Assembly: GCA_033239125.1 (NCBI GenBank)
Contig: BSWB01000001.1
Location: 61,609,416-61,673,415 of the forward strand
Length of the DNA stretch: 64,000 nucleotides
From: Fagopyrum homotropicum
Taxonomy: Eukaryota > Streptophyta > Magnoliopsida > Caryophyllales > Polygonaceae
Reading direction: 5' to 3'
The notes beneath the pieces were generated by a model. That model ran no database searches, was not told the DNA's origin, and saw only the letters and a list, made by a program, of their open reading frames with translations. Of this stretch, positions 21,001 through 34,434 are shown piece by piece. The position numbers and the translations under genes are program-made. Every line of letters starts with the position of its first letter. Position 1 is the first letter of the stretch.

Positions 21001-23030
21001 TGGCGGTGATTAATGAAAATATTCCTCTATGTCTATATAAACCTTGCCTCTCTTCTTTTTCAACTCACTTTGCTTCTTGCTTCTTGCTTCTTCTTCCCAA
21101 CTCTCATATTGTTGAAATCGTGAGTCGAAACTTTGCAAGTGTGGACGTCAACGTAGTTGCTAACATACGTTAAGGGATCACTCATTCTTTGTATCCGTTC
21201 AAAGAAGATCGAGTTGTCTTGTGTGTTGCTTACAAGTCCATTGTAAACGGTACCATCTTCTTCTTTAATCAATAGATAGTCTACATAATTTCTTCATATA
21301 TTATGTACTAGACTAATGAGGATTTTAGTGATGTAAATCTTACCACTTCCACCATTAGTATAAGCACGCTAGCCAACTACGAGTTTTTTATTAAGATTGT
21401 TAATCAAGTAAGAAAATTAAGAAATATGAATCAACTTGTAAACTCATTCATCTTATTCTATGGATGAAATAATTTACAAAAAGGATTTATAAATTTTTTT
21501 ATGAATTAACTATATAACTAGGGATGTACGAATTTGTGCAAAAGTTATATAAATATTCATAAGAGCTTTTTGGTTAAATGTTAGGTACCCGGTGGAGTGT
21601 TGGTGAACCTTAACCATCAAGTGTATCCGTTTTCGATCCGTTCTTCGTAATTAAAGGCAAGTGATTTCGGTTCATTTTCGCAAGTGGTTATTTCAACCCT
21701 AGTTTCTTCTTCAATTTGATATATTCCCCGGCTAGGACATTTTAGAGAATAGTCGGAATTTTATTAGGGTGACCTTTGAACCTAGCTTAGTGATTATATG
21801 GGAATCTTTGAAGTGAATTATTATAATATGATACATGCTTTATTATCATCTACGGATGATTTTGTTTGGGACTTTATGTGTTAATTTAAGTTTCTATTAC
21901 ATAAGGGTTATCGAAATTAGTGCAAACATTTAAAACTCGCATAAATTATTATATTTATGTTAGTATATATTAAATTTCAAAAGTGGAAAGTAACACTTTT
22001 GTACCCATTCCATGGAATGATAATTAAGCACATTTGATGCAATGAGGTTGAATTACATTTGATAAATCAACTGGTGCACTAAGTAAGACACAGGGGCTTA
22101 GTTGGTTTCGGGCTTTGATACGCCTCTACTATTAAGTGTATACTTAAATAATTGTACAAGTGGAATATTGTTAAAATGTGTCACTAATATCACTAGTAAG
22201 TACCTTGGTGTACACTTAGCGATTTAAAATGAGGGTGATGGGTTCCCGGCGAACTCCACTCTAGTCATTTGATAGAATCGTCTTTCCAATATGGATTCAC
22301 CCGGATCACTCGGGAGGTGAGGTTGATCGGATTCTATTACTAGGACTTTAGGTAGTCCAAGTTATCGTTGTTTTTAATAAAATCTTCAAATTAAAGATTC
22401 CCAATAAAAATCACTAATTCCAATAAATGTTAAGGTATCCTTACCTTTGGAAATATTTATTCACCTCTCTTGTCTCTCCTCTTCTTGTTAAGTGTTGAGT
22501 TTGATTACATACCGTTTAACGGTCATTGTATGACCCTCATCGAACCTATTTACTTTAGTCAATTGCTAGTCTTACGTTAGACTAACCAACCTATTACCTG
22601 GTTGGCTGGTGTCCCTCGTTGCATACGATACATCAGGCAATGTTTCTCAGGACCTCAGATACAAAGGATCAAAGTGAAGATGGCGTCATCTAGAGCACTT
22701 ATTATTGTTTTAATAAATTAAATTCTTAGACTATGTATTAGGATGCGACATTTTTGTACCTTGTCATATGTATAGGGATTTCACTCGAGTTATCTTTTCA
22801 TTTAGTTGTTTTACTTTGTTATAATAAAGTTTTTATTACATTTTGACGTTGTTGTTACGAGTTTATGAATTTGATCTTTTATGTTCAAACCAGCCTTCCG
22901 CTGGTTATTTAATTATGTTCTATATTTACGCAAATAATTTGCTACTAGCCTTGGGTAGTTTTTGGAGTTTTGAATTTTCTCAAACTATTGGATGTGACAT
23001 CCTTGATTTAAGAGAGGGTGTTACAGTCAC

Positions 23031-26000
23031 AAGGTAGTGAATGGAAATACCGGATAACACTTTCCACTTCATCTTCCGGAATGCATCTTCTAATCATTCC
23101 GTCCGGACATCTCTTGAAAAGAAGAGGTTCATTGCAATAGTATTGCTTGACATCCTTGAAAAAATTCTTCCTTTGTGCATATGATAATCTTGGACGTATT
23201 TCTTGACAAACTAAATAATTAACGAAATCAGCATACCAAGATTCGTTACCTCTTGCGATTTGATGAAGGCATTCCTCTATTTTGTGCAGTTGCTCATCTG
23301 GAAAGGAGTCGTGTATAGGTAGATGTCTGTCCTTGCTTGTGAGATGGGGATTTTAGCTTAGATGGTCCGGCACCCAGTTCTCGGATCCTTTCTTATCACA
23401 AATCTCTACGTCAAACTCTTGTAGAAAGAGGATCCATCTAATAAGTCGTGGTTTCACATCTTTCTTTGTGAGCAAGTAGCGGATTATTGCGTGGTAGGTG
23501 TAAACAATCACTTTCGCTCCCACAAGATAAGAACGAAACTTCTCGAAGGCATAGACCACCGCCAACAGCTCCTTTTCTGTTGTAGCGTAGTTTTATTGAG
23601 CTTCATCTAGCGTCTTGCAAGCGTAATAGATGGCATAAGTGCGTCCCTCCTTCTTTTGTCAAAGCACCGTTCCTACGGCTACATCGCTAGCATCGCACAT
23701 TATCTCAAAGGGAAAGATCCAATCCGGCAGTTGAATGATAGGAGCGGAGATCAAGGCTTCCTTTATCCTGTAGAAGGCATCAAGACAATCCTTTGAAAAC
23801 TCAAAAACCACGTCTTTCATGAGTAGGATAGTCAATGGTTTAGAAATCTTAGAAAAGTCTTTAATAAATCTTCTATAAAAACCCGCGTGCCCAAGGAAGC
23901 TTCTTACTCCTTTCACCGAAGTTAGTGGAGGTAATCTTTCAATGGTCTCGATCTTTTCCCTATCAACTTCAATTCCGCGGCTGGAAACAATTTGACCTAA
24001 AACAATGTCTTCGCTAACCATAAAGTGACACTTTTCTCAATTCAAGACAAGATTAGTGTCTTCACATCTTCGCAAAACTAAAGAAAGGTTCGATACACAA
24101 TCATCAAAAGAGGAACCATAAACTGAAAAGTCATCCATAAACACCTCCATGATGTTCTCTATGTATTCTGAAAAGATGGCCATCATGCATCTTTGGAAGG
24201 TGGCCGGTGCATTGCAAAGTCAGAATGGCATCCTTCTATAAGCAAACGTACCCAATGCGCACGTAAATGTAGTCTTCTCTTGATCGTCGGGATGGATGGA
24301 AATCTGAAAGAAACCACTATATCCATCCAAATAACAAAAGTGAGAGTGTTGTGCTAGCCTTTCAAGCACTTGATCGATGAAAGGAAGAGGAAAGTGATCC
24401 TTCCTCGTTGCTACGTTCAGCTTTCGATAACCAATGCATATTCTCCATCCCGTAACTCTTCTTGTAGGAATGAGTTCGTTGTTTTTGTTATTTATAGCGA
24501 TCATCCATCCCTTCTTCGGGACTACATGAACGGGGCTCACCCATTTGGTATCGGAAATTAGAAAGATAATTCCTGCATCAAGAAGCTTAAGTATTTCCTT
24601 CTTCATAACCTCTTTCATGATCGGATTTAACCATATTTAAGGTTCTTGTGAGGATTTATGGTTATCTTCCATCAAAATCTTATGCATGCCTAAAGAGGGT
24701 TTAATGCCAACAAGATCATCAATAGTGTAACCTAAAGCTTTCTTGTGTAGTCTTTTTTATGCATCAATCTATTAAGTTCATATTCCGTTAAATTAGCACT
24801 AACAATGACCGGATAAGTAGAGTTCGTTCCTAGAAATGCATACCTTAGGTGTGGAGGAAGAGGTTTCAATTCCAAGGTTGGAGGATCCTTGGTTGATGAG
24901 TTTTGACTTAGCAAGTTGATTGGGGGAGCCAGAAGTTGAGGGAGGTGTGTTATTGCATCCAAGAATGCTTGCAATTGATTCCGGAGAAGTTGCAGAAGTA
25001 TCAGGAAAATCGACCAATTTTTCTGAGGGGTCAATTTTTTGGTCGATTTTACAATCGACATTGGAAAAATCGGTAGGTTTAATTTTTCATCCAAGAAAAT
25101 CGACCGATTTTCCTATAGTGAGTAGATTTTTCTAGGTTTTTCCGTAACTTCTTCTAACACTTCAAACACTGCCTTAGGATCTTCCTCCAAGGTTCTTTGT
25201 GCTCGGATTTCAATGTCGCAATCATCCTCTTCTCCTTCATATACAATGCACAAGCTAATAACCTTTTCAAGTGGATCTTTGAGTAAGATAGAGCTTACCT
25301 CCTCCCTTGATTTCTCTTCATCGTAGGTGTTGAAAATGTCTTCTCCCATGGTTGGTCCTTTGATCATTGAAGCAATCTGAAACTTTACATGCTCTTCTCC
25401 CATGTTGAATGAGAGTATTCCATTCTTCCAATCCACCATGCAACCCGAAGTTGCAAGGAAAGGTCTTCCAAGTATGATTTGAACGAGATGATCTGCATGA
25501 ATGTCTTGAACAACAAAATCGATGGGAATGTAAAAAACTTGCCTAGCAAGACGGGGATGTCTTCTTGAACCCCACGGGATGTGTGATAGATCTATCCTCC
25601 GTGTATAGCATCATCTTGACAGTTTTTGGTGTTCCAAGTCCAACTTTCTCGCACAATGATGGAGGTATTATGCTCACGCTTGCTCCAAGATCACATAAAG
25701 CCCCGTACATCACTCTTCCAATTCCAATAGGAACACAGAAAGATCCGGGATCCCTTAGCTTTGGCGACAACTCTTCTTGCATTGTTTGGATAAGTTCGGA
25801 AGACCTTTTGACCATCCTTACTTCTCCAACGTCTTCTAGCTTTATCTTGTTGGAAAGAATTTCCTTCAAGAACTTTCCGTATGTTGGCATTCCTACAATG
25901 ACATCCATGAAAGGAATATTAATATGTATCTTGCTGATCAACGAACTTACCGAAATGTTTGTCGATGCGTTCTTTAGCGCGAGATTTAGGGAAAGGTAGA

Positions 26001-26285
26001 GGTGGTTTGTATGCTTGAGGAGGGACATAGACCAGCGCTTTCTCTTCTTCTTGTTGCTTGACTCCGGTTCCTCCTCGATCTCGGTTGCTTTCCATTATCC
26101 ACATTCTTCGGTAATGGATCATTGGTTTGAGTTCTGCTTCTTGTGGTGATAGCATTTATTTGCCCTTTTGGATTGTTTTCCGTTCTTCCGGGAAGTCTCC
26201 CTTGATCTCTCGGAACTTCTCCTGCATTATTAAAAACTTGATTCTCCAAGGCTTTGTGAGCTTTAGAGAGTGAATTGCCCACCTC
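23031..26285 (-). pseudogene. Athila-like gag end, PR, RT, RNase H and integrase start of element M
   Basis: Read from 26285 downward: gag end (ALENQVFNNAGEVPRDQGRLP), protease (CDLGASVSIIPP near 25700), a linker with class-2 words, RT (LNPxMKEVMKKEILKLLDAG, FAYRRMPF), RNase H (FEIMCDASDVAVG) and the N-terminal part of integrase (SWYADFVNYLV, FFKDVKQYY, CPDGMIRRCIPE). RNase H has TYH where C has TDH. Frameshifts and stops break it in several places, and N interrupts integrase at 23030. Its 5' LTR and most of gag are missing, the break joining O at about 26285. M shows that related elements in this window do carry integrase after RNase H, unlike A and C. Confidence 0.9.
24995..25130. promoter_or_regulatory. 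Class-2 word cluster in the M PR-RT linker
   Basis: AAAATCGACCGATTTT (25096-25111) plus degenerate copies near 25005, 25040, 25054 and 25067 lie between the protease and RT regions. A, C and G carry class-1 words at this place. Confidence 0.55.
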
Positions 26286-27186
26286 GATCCGAGACGATGG
26301 TACTCGGTATCCCATGGAATTTCACCATCAACTTAGTAAATTCCTCAACTAGCCGACTCATCGGCCACGTTTCTCAAATAGATGTAAAACGCGCGGTCTT
26401 TGTCAATTGGTCTACTATGACCCCAAATCGCGTCACATCTCTTACTCGGTCTAAAAGTGGTAATAACATTTAGGGAGATATCCTCTCACTCCCACTGCGT
26501 AACTGACAGTGGACGAAATCCTCCTCCCATCCTATGGTGCTCAAACTTGACTTGATGACAGATCGCACATTGGGCTACCTAACTAGCAACATCGGGCTTA
26601 AGCCCGCCCCACCATTAAGAACGTATGATGTTCGAGTACATCTTTATTGTCTCTCTAACGGTACACTTACACACTCCTGGCGTCTCAACCACCCGCAAAC
26701 ACATAAGGTAACTATGGTGCCTCTCCTCGGGACATCCTATCCCGGATTCTCATCAAAATCGGACATCTTTCTTGTTTATGTCGGATCTCTCCCGACGTAT
26801 CAGGTAGCCTCCCCAAATCGGACATGGGTCTGTCTGTATCCGGAAACCGGATACCATCTCCAACCTTACTAAACCCCTCTAAAATTGAAGTTGCACCGTT
26901 AGTCGAGCTACCGCTTCCTTTCGAGGTGTCTACATAATAAGGGTGTTGGTGACCATATGCACCTTCAACGGATGGTACAATATCACTTGACCGAAGTCCT
27001 TAATCAACTCTAGCCATCACCTCTGGCGGGTATTCAACTCTTGTTGAGTGAATATATATATATACACCGTACATGATTGGCATGTCGCTCCATATACATA
27101 CCAACAATTTTCAAGTAAACATTGAAGAGAAGATCTCGGACATCAAGATATCCAACAACTTTTAAATAAAGGACGTTGAAGATAAG
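26286..27186 (-). pseudogene. Chromovirus RNase H end and integrase fragment (element O)
   Basis: On the minus strand the following can be read with several frame changes: a FTQQELN..RQR*WLELIKDFG segment, LYHP (RNase H end), VARLTVQ, integrase core start QWEWEDIS with FRPSKRCDAIW, and an SDRG-like segment at the junction with M near 26285. These segments align with E at 44440-45270. It is split by J at 27187. The part beyond J (34394-34434) is too short to identify. Confidence 0.7.
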
Positions 27187-27191
27187 ATCTC

Positions 27192-29256
27192 TAGAACACC
27201 CCAAATCTTCGGGACTCGGGGCGCTACGGGTTGGGACCTCACAATGGGTCCCGACCCTTAGCCTGACAACAATTTCACCGGATCTTTCAAACATGGCACA
27301 AATAAAGGCAAATCAAAATCGTTTTAATGCAATGCAAACAATCCGTAAGAAAGGTACAACCTGGAAACTCAGCCGAGTCCTCAAGACAACACAACTCCCA
27401 AAATGATAATTCGAAAGTACAACTAAAACTCGCAACTAAACACACAATACAAAGCCCCAAAAATGACCCCGTCCTATAATGTACGGAGACCCCGTTTGTC
27501 CACTCCTCCACCTCACTCGGGGGCATCCCTAACCTGCAGGACAATCTACACAATCGGTTTAAAACCGTTAGCTAATATTCAAGGCTTTAGAAACAAGGTG
27601 ATGGCACAAACAAACATAAATGAACAAAACACTCAACATGATCCAAACACACAACATGAGCACAACACATAAGTCCGGTTCATTATCTTTTCCATTATGT
27701 CATTTCCTGTTACTAATTCATCTTTCATTTTGTGACACGAGAATTAGCGCATGATCTTGCCTCGGTTCCTACTCACCGTCAAGGAATGGCACTGATGCAT
27801 TTGGCCGTCTACCTACCCGGGCTAGTTACCGAGAACTCTCTAGCTCTTCGCAAGAACCAGGCAATGTTGTAACCGCCCATTATCATACACTTGGGCCAAA
27901 TATCAATATATAAAGGTCTTCCTAATTCCGGTTTTGTGGTTATAAAATAAAAAATACTAAAACACCCACCACCAAGCACACATCGAATCTAATACAAAGA
28001 ATACGAGCTAAGTAAGTCCGAAGACTTACCTCGTCTTCACACTCAACTCACAACACTCTCGCTTCCCTTGGGAAGAAGCCCACAACCTGCTCACAAGAGG
28101 ATAAATATATCAACAACTCGTTGAACTAAAAAGTCTAAGGCATCTCACACAAACGATCTATGCAAGATTGTTTGACTCTCATTCTAGGACGGCATCCTAG
28201 AATCTGTAGCACTCACATCTCCCTCAATGCATGAGGAGATCTCTCGACAAGCTACAACCTCTCCTAAGATCATACTCAACAGCCAAGAACAATCTACAAG
28301 TCTATGAAGTCCAACATGCTCATCACACTCACCTAATGTCTCAAAAGCCACTACATGACATTCTCATTCATCCTATGTCCAAACCTATCACGATGCTATC
28401 ATAGCACTCTCTAGGATCACCAAACAACAGAAGCTCAAGGGAGGCAGTAACTACGCAAAGGCACGGACTCGGGAGAAGGAAGAACAGCCGCGAAAGGGAA
28501 AAGAAGACCGCAAGGGCATGTTGGCTGAGCCAGTGGCCGCCCATGTGGCCCAAAGGTCCACTCCTGCGGCTCATGCTGGCTGCCCTGGCGGTTCAGTGTA
28601 ATGGCGCCCCTGCGGCTCTGAAGATCCGCCCCCGCGGTCGAACTGCAGAAAGTCATCTTCTTCGTCTCCGATTGTGGATCTTGAGCTTCAATGACCTCCT
28701 TCTCTTGATGGGTCTTCTCCAAACATAAACCACTGAAACAAGGTTCTCCTTCACGACCTAATCGAGCTTAGAACATATGCATGCAAAGATCAAGAAGAAC
28801 CCACTTCCAAAGCTTCATCCATGGCAATGGAGAAGGAGAGAAGGAGAAGATGATCTCTAGCAAGGAACGAGAAGAGGGAAAGGAAGAGAAGTTTACCAAA
28901 CTGGATCCAAGAGCTTCCCACTGCTGGCCACCATCCAAGAGATCCAAAGAGAGAAAAGGAAAGAGAGCTCAAGAGAAGGGAAGGACATAAAATAAACCAA
29001 CGTGAAAGAAGTGTGAGGAGAGAGAGAATAATCAAGCTGCCAAGGGTGAGGGGAACAAGGGGTCACCTAACCTCCTTGTCTCCTTTGTGCAAGCAACGAA
29101 AGGTCCAAACACAAAAAGGCGGGATAACGGAAGGACGGAATGAGATTCGGATAATTCCCGTTACTCAGCACCTCACGCCTGCGGGAAAACTAAGCCGCTA
29201 ATGCGGGAAGGTCGATAAACCGCTCAAGGATCGGAATAAAAATTCCGGGCGTTAAA
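27192..29256 (-). repeat. 3' LTR of J
   Basis: The 2065-bp LTR is the same length as its partner at 32324-34388 and highly similar throughout. It contains class-4 words at 28534-28640 and the GTAAGTC stem-loop at 28012-28029. Confidence 0.9.
28534..28640. promoter_or_regulatory. Class-4 word cluster in the J 3' LTR
   Basis: About six variants of CCGCCCCTGCGG occur, such as GCGCCCCTGCGGCTC, CCGCCCTGGCGG upstream and CCGCCCCCGCGG. The other J LTR has the matching cluster at 33665-33772, where GCCGCCCCTGCGGC is exact twice. Confidence 0.55.
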
Positions 29257-32200
29257 ACTAATCCCCCTAAAAACAAGTTTTGTCTCGAAACTTGCGAACA
29301 CAGAACTCTCGGAAAACTACCTCGGTAACCACTCAGAATTGTAACCGTGCCAACTCTCTACTCGACAACCATCCCAACCTCGTATAATCACGTCAAGACC
29401 ACGCAAGGCCGAAAAATATAATCAGATGAACCGCATATCGCATACCAAGGAAAAATCTAACCGAACACACAACATATTCCCGCTCGGGCACCAAACACAT
29501 AAGGTTATACATGCACATAAACCTAACTCATCGGTCATCTGGAGGTAACTAAATCATCAAAAAAACTCATCTATAGATATCACCCCACGTCTGCACGGTA
29601 TCCTCATCGGCTCCTCGTCGGTCACTCGATCAACACCACTAGCATCATATCTCAAGTCATAAATGTACTCCCTCAACCATTATACGTGAAACCTTGTGAA
29701 CGTCCCTCACTTCTAGTGGCCATGCCCGCCGGTAAACCACTTCCCAACTCGCGTCAATTTCTTCGAAAAGGTCCGTATCAGAGTAGCATTTCTCTTCATA
29801 ACAAGGTATCAACTTCATCATAAATGCGTGTGCAAAAGCGCCTTACTCCCGACCCTCCAATGGTCCATTTCTTTATGTGTCCTACACCGTCTATTCCAAC
29901 TTTATTCAAACTCCCCGTACACGTCTTGGATCTCACGATCTAATCGTCTTCCCAAGAAGGAAGGTGTGTCAAAACCATCCCGCATCTTGGCGGTTATGGC
30001 CCATCAGCTTATACTGCATACTTCTTCCACATACCTTGGAGGTATTACCGAAACTACCACCTCGTTCCCGTCTGATTGACTAGATATTCTCAACACCGCT
30101 ACGTCTCTTAGGAGGTCACCTCGGATTTCCTAACCTGTTAGATGACTTTAATCATCCTGTGTAACCTATATTATCATCGTCCCTTGTCAAGCTAGTTCCT
30201 CCCAATTCTAAGAGTACAACAAAGCGTCCTCAAATCCGAACCTAAGAATCATTCATGCGACTCAAGCACCAATAATTGTCATCATCTAGCGTTCGATTAC
30301 GGTCCACCTCATTCAACATCGCTTACTAATCTGCAACACTAAGCATAAGCTTGAGGCTTATAACGTTACTATATCCTTGGTAGCTCTTCCGGTGAGTCTA
30401 GAAACTTGGCTCATCATCTTCTCGCGGCAACATCTCATCTGTTTCATACCATGCATCCTCTATGCACTCTTGTTTATCTACCAACAACGTGAAACCTTAC
30501 CTTCTCCTTGTTCCACTAGATTATCATATCTTGCTTAAACCTGTAAGGTTCCCATCCACGACATTCCCCCAAATGCTAAATCTCGAGACCTAAGAAGGGC
30601 GAAAAAGGGTCAATGCCATCCCTCTCCGGGAGGTCTATTACCGTCACTTGCGTTAACTATTCAACGTTATAGTACTTACGAAAATCACGCCATGCTGATG
30701 TACTTCTTTATTATCGTCATTGAACAATCCGGAATCTCCAAGCTCTTGTTATAATTCATTTATATTCTCCGCTTGAGGTCATACTTCCCGTCTACCATTC
30801 CTTAACAGGCAACCCGCACCTTATGTGTTATTGGTTGTCCCTGGTCCGCTTATATTAGACGCTCTCCAAGGTCATCAACTTACCATTCTTATACACTCTA
30901 TGTTACTATTCTCGTGAAGGTTACCATAACTTCGTTGGCTATTTCCACCTTATGCATTTCCTTGGGGTACTCCACCTTAACTTCGTTAGCCGTTTCTACG
31001 TTCCGCGGTTTCTTCTTCTTCCACATGGTAACCATACCCTTCTCGGGGTCGCGCTCCGTATAAGTCGCTTTCCTTGGCTTAACCTCGCCTCGTGATATCT
31101 TGTAAGCGTGTCTACTTAAAATTTCTAACGTTTACTCAGCAGCCTCTCGCGCTTCTCTTGATAGTCGTCTTACATCTTTTCACAACTAAAGCTCTTAGTT
31201 GCGTCACTCCTCTTCTCGGAATCACATCTACTCGTACTTCTTTCTTCTTGGCATTCTTTAGCCTTATAATCATACGGGATCCGGTAAACGCTACATGAAT
31301 CTCCACCATGCCATTCTTCTCATAACTGTCGTAATGTTGACGCTTCACTTCTTGGTACCTCGTAAGCTTAACTTACGGTATCTAACGTCTTTCTACTTGG
31401 TTCGTTTATTCCACGCATCTTTACTCCCATTCTTTGAAACTTCTAAGGAATCTTCACACCTCACTGTGTTACCACCATTAACCTTGTTAGAACGCACCCA
31501 ACTCCTCCTCGATTCACACCTTGTTAGAACGCACCCAACTCCTCCTTGATTCACATCTTTAGTGGTCCGCGTCTCCTTGAAGAACCTAAGGTTGTTATCT
31601 TTATTAATCTCGTTACCCTTCCAATCGTGACTTCCTTGTAACTACTTCCACACTATTAAGTTACTCCTCTTCTTGTATGGTTCCCGTCTCGGTTTCTCTT
31701 AGTTAACTGGAGTCTTCCTTCCACTTGATCATCCTTGGTTTATGTCATCTCCACTCCTTCTAAAGGAATCCGGGAACGCCATGGTGCTCGTCCACACGAA
31801 ATGCTCAACTCGATACTTGAGCGTACTCCTCCACATATGATCATCATCCCAAGCCACGACGTTGTTTTAATGATGATGATATCTTACTATCATCTTTTCT
31901 ATAAGGTCCTATAACTTCATATGCTACTATATATAATAAGAATAGGTATAACCGACTATATAAGTCCTATGTCCATATTATTACTATTATAATACATCCG
32001 GCATTCCATTTTAAACATACAAGGTCCAAAACATGCAACCTACCAAATAATATAATTTGGTACATACAACTCCAAAAACAATCCTAAGGCCATATACATA
32101 TATATATATAGCTATGTAATAGTATAGGCATGTCATAGTCCAGAAATCTACGTCGTCGAGGTCCGCGGAAGGATTGGTGGTCCCGGACATTCTAACCCAT

Positions 32201-32323
32201 CCCGACTCATGCATATGATTTTAAAAACGAAAAGTCATAACCCGTGGGGTTTTATTTATCCCTATTCGGCCTTTAGAAGATTGCGAGTGCCATTGTTGTC
32301 AACCTAGGTCTCTAATACCACTT
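29257..32323 (-). pseudogene. Decayed interior of J
   Basis: No substantial open frame remains. A purine tract (TAGGGGGATTAG on the minus strand, about 29260-29273) adjoins the 3' LTR. Near 29599-29692 the minus strand gives FHV*WLREYIYDLRYDAS and VTDEEPMRI, matching the end of chromovirus pol after integrase. Near 32140-32200 TNPSADLDDVDF may be the gag start. At 3.07 kb it is far too short for full gag-pol, so most of pol is deleted. Confidence 0.65.
32307..32320 (-). other. Primer binding site of J (initiator-Met type)
   Basis: The minus strand reads TGGTATTAGAGACC next to the LTR end, close to the TGGTATCAGAGCC site used by many plant retrotransposons. Confidence 0.8.
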
Positions 32324-34388
32324 TGTAACACCCCAAATCCTCGGGACTCGTGGCGCTATGGGTTGGGACCTCACAATGGGCCCCGACCCTTAGGCTGACA
32401 ACAATTTCACCGGATCTTTTCAACATGGCACAAATAAAGGCAAATCAAAATCGTTTTAATGCAATGGAGACAATCCGTAAGAAAGGTACAACCTGGAAAC
32501 TCAGCCGAGTCCTCAAGATAAGACAACTCCCAAAACGATAATCCGAAAGTACAACTAAAACTCGAACTAACAACACAATAAAAAGCCCCCAAAACGACCA
32601 GGTCCTATAATGTACGAAGACCCCGACTATCCACTCCTCCACCTCACTCGGCGGTATCCCTAACCTACAGGACAATCTACACAATTGTTCTAAAACCGTT
32701 AGCTAATATTCAAGGCATTAGAAACAAGGTGATGGCACAAACACACATAAATAAACAAAACACTCAACATGATCCAAACACACTACATGGGCACAACACA
32801 TAAGTCCGGTTCATTATCTTTTCCATTATGTCATTTCCTGTTACTAATTCATCTTTCATTTTCTGACACAAGAATCAACGTATGATCTCGCCTCGGTTCC
32901 TACTCACAGTCAAGGAATGGCACTGATGCATCTAGCCGTCTACCTGCCCAGGCTAGTTACCGACAACCCCTTAGCTCTCCGCAAGAACCAGGCAATGTTG
33001 TCACTGCCCGTTATCATACACTTGGGTCAAATATCAATATATAAAGGTCATCCTAATTCCGGTTTTGTGGTTATAAAATAAACAATACTAAAACACCCAC
33101 CACCAAGCACACATCGAATCTAATACAAAGAATACGAGCTAAGTAAGTCCGAAGACTTACCTCGTCTTAACAGTCAACTCACAAAACTCTAGCTCTCCTT
33201 GGGAAGAAGCCCACAACCTGCTCACAAGAGGATAAATATATCAACAACTCGCTCAACTCAAAAGTCTAAGGCATCTCACACAAACGATCTAAGCAAGATT
33301 GTTTGACTCACATTCTAGGACCGCATCCTAGAATCTGTAGCACTCACATCATCCTCAATGCATGATGAGATCTCTCGACAAGCTACAACCTTTCCTAAGA
33401 TCATACTCAACAGCCAAGAACAATCTACAAGTCTATGAAGTCCAACATGCTCATCACACTCACCTAAGGTCTCAAAAGCCACTACATGGCATTCTCATTC
33501 ATCCTATGTCCAAACCTATCATGATGCTATCATAACACTCTCTAGGATCACCAAACAACAGAAGCTCAAGGGAGGCACTAACCACGTAAAGGCACGGACT
33601 CGGGAGAAGGAAGAACAACCGTGAAAGGGAAAAGAAGACCGCAAGGGCATGTTGGCTGAGCTAGTGGCCGCCCCTGCGGCCCAAAGGTCCGCCCCTGTGG
33701 ATCATGCAGGCCGCCCTGGCGGTTCAGTGTAATGGCCGCCCCTGCGGCTCTGAAGATCCGCCCCCGTGGTCGAACTGCAGAAAGTCATCTTCTTCGTCTT
33801 CGATTGTGGATCTTGAGCTCCAATGGCCTCCTTCTCTTGATGGGTCTTCTCCAAACATAAACCACAGAAATAAGGTTCTCCCTCACGACCTAATCGAGCT
33901 TAGAACACATGCATGCAAAGATCAAGAAGAACCCACTTCCAAAGCTTCATCCATGGCAATGGAGAAGGAGAGAAGAAGAAGATGATCTCTAGCAAGGAAC
34001 GAGAAGAGGGAAAGGAAGACAAGCTTACCTAACTGGATCCAAGAACTTCCCACTGCTGGCCACCATCCAAGAGATCCCAAGAGAGAAAAGGAAAGAGAGC
34101 TCAAGAGAAGGGAAGGAGAGAAAAGAAACCAATGTGAAAGAAGTGTGAGGAGAGAGGGAAAAACCAAGTTGTCATGGGTGAGGGGAACAAGGGGTTAGCT
34201 GACCTCCTTGTCTCCTTTGTGCAAGCAACGTAAGTTCCAAACGCAAAAAGGCGGGATAACAGAAGGTCGGAACGAGATTCAGATAATTCCCGTTACTCAG
34301 CACCTCGCGCCTGCGGGAAAACTAAGCCGCTAACGCGGGAAGGTCGATAAACCGCTCAAGGAACGGAATAAAAAGTCCGGACGTTACA
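32324..34388 (-). repeat. 5' LTR of J
   Basis: 2065 bp; the plus strand runs TGTAACACCCC...GGACGTTACA. It holds word cluster 33665-33772 and stem-loop 33143-33160. Confidence 0.9.
33665..33772. promoter_or_regulatory. Class-4 word cluster in the J 5' LTR
   Basis: GCCGCCCCTGCGGC occurs at 33667-33680 and 33734-33747, with CCGCCCCTGTGG, CCGCCCTGGCGG and CCGCCCCCGTGG between and after. Confidence 0.6.
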
Positions 34389-34434
34389 ATCTCAGCCACA
34401 AAGATCTTATTTGCAAACGGCTACTTCACCAACG

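Larger units (their letters stand above)
19959..23025 (+). mobile_element. LTR-like insertion N (3067 bp) in M integrase
   Basis: It is bounded by TGAAATAACC and GGGTGTTACA, with target duplication GTCAC at 19954-19958 and 23026-23030. No coding sequence is seen. TATATAA occurs at 21035, preceded by a 55-bp tandem array (20786-21000). It is probably a solo LTR of a Ty3/gypsy element; a short non-coding element is the alternative. The plus orientation is inferred from the TATA and the GTTACA end. Confidence 0.7.
27192..34388 (-). mobile_element. Chromovirus-like LTR retrotransposon J (antisense)
   Basis: This 7.2-kb element has target duplication ATCTC (27187-27191 and 34389-34393). In the sense direction (right to left) it has a 5' LTR starting TGTAACGTCC at 34388, an initiator-Met-type primer site, a decayed 3.07-kb interior and a 3' LTR. 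The plus-strand left end is TAGAACACC, mutated from the TGTAACACC present at the other LTR. Confidence 0.9.

Noticed and set aside
26534..26872. 112-residue plus-strand frame
   Set aside because: It is the shadow of antisense chromovirus integrase, which aligns with E on the other strand.
28368..29201. Small frames in the J LTR (for example the 95-residue minus-strand frame)
   Set aside because: They do not persist between the two J LTRs and have no family resemblance.
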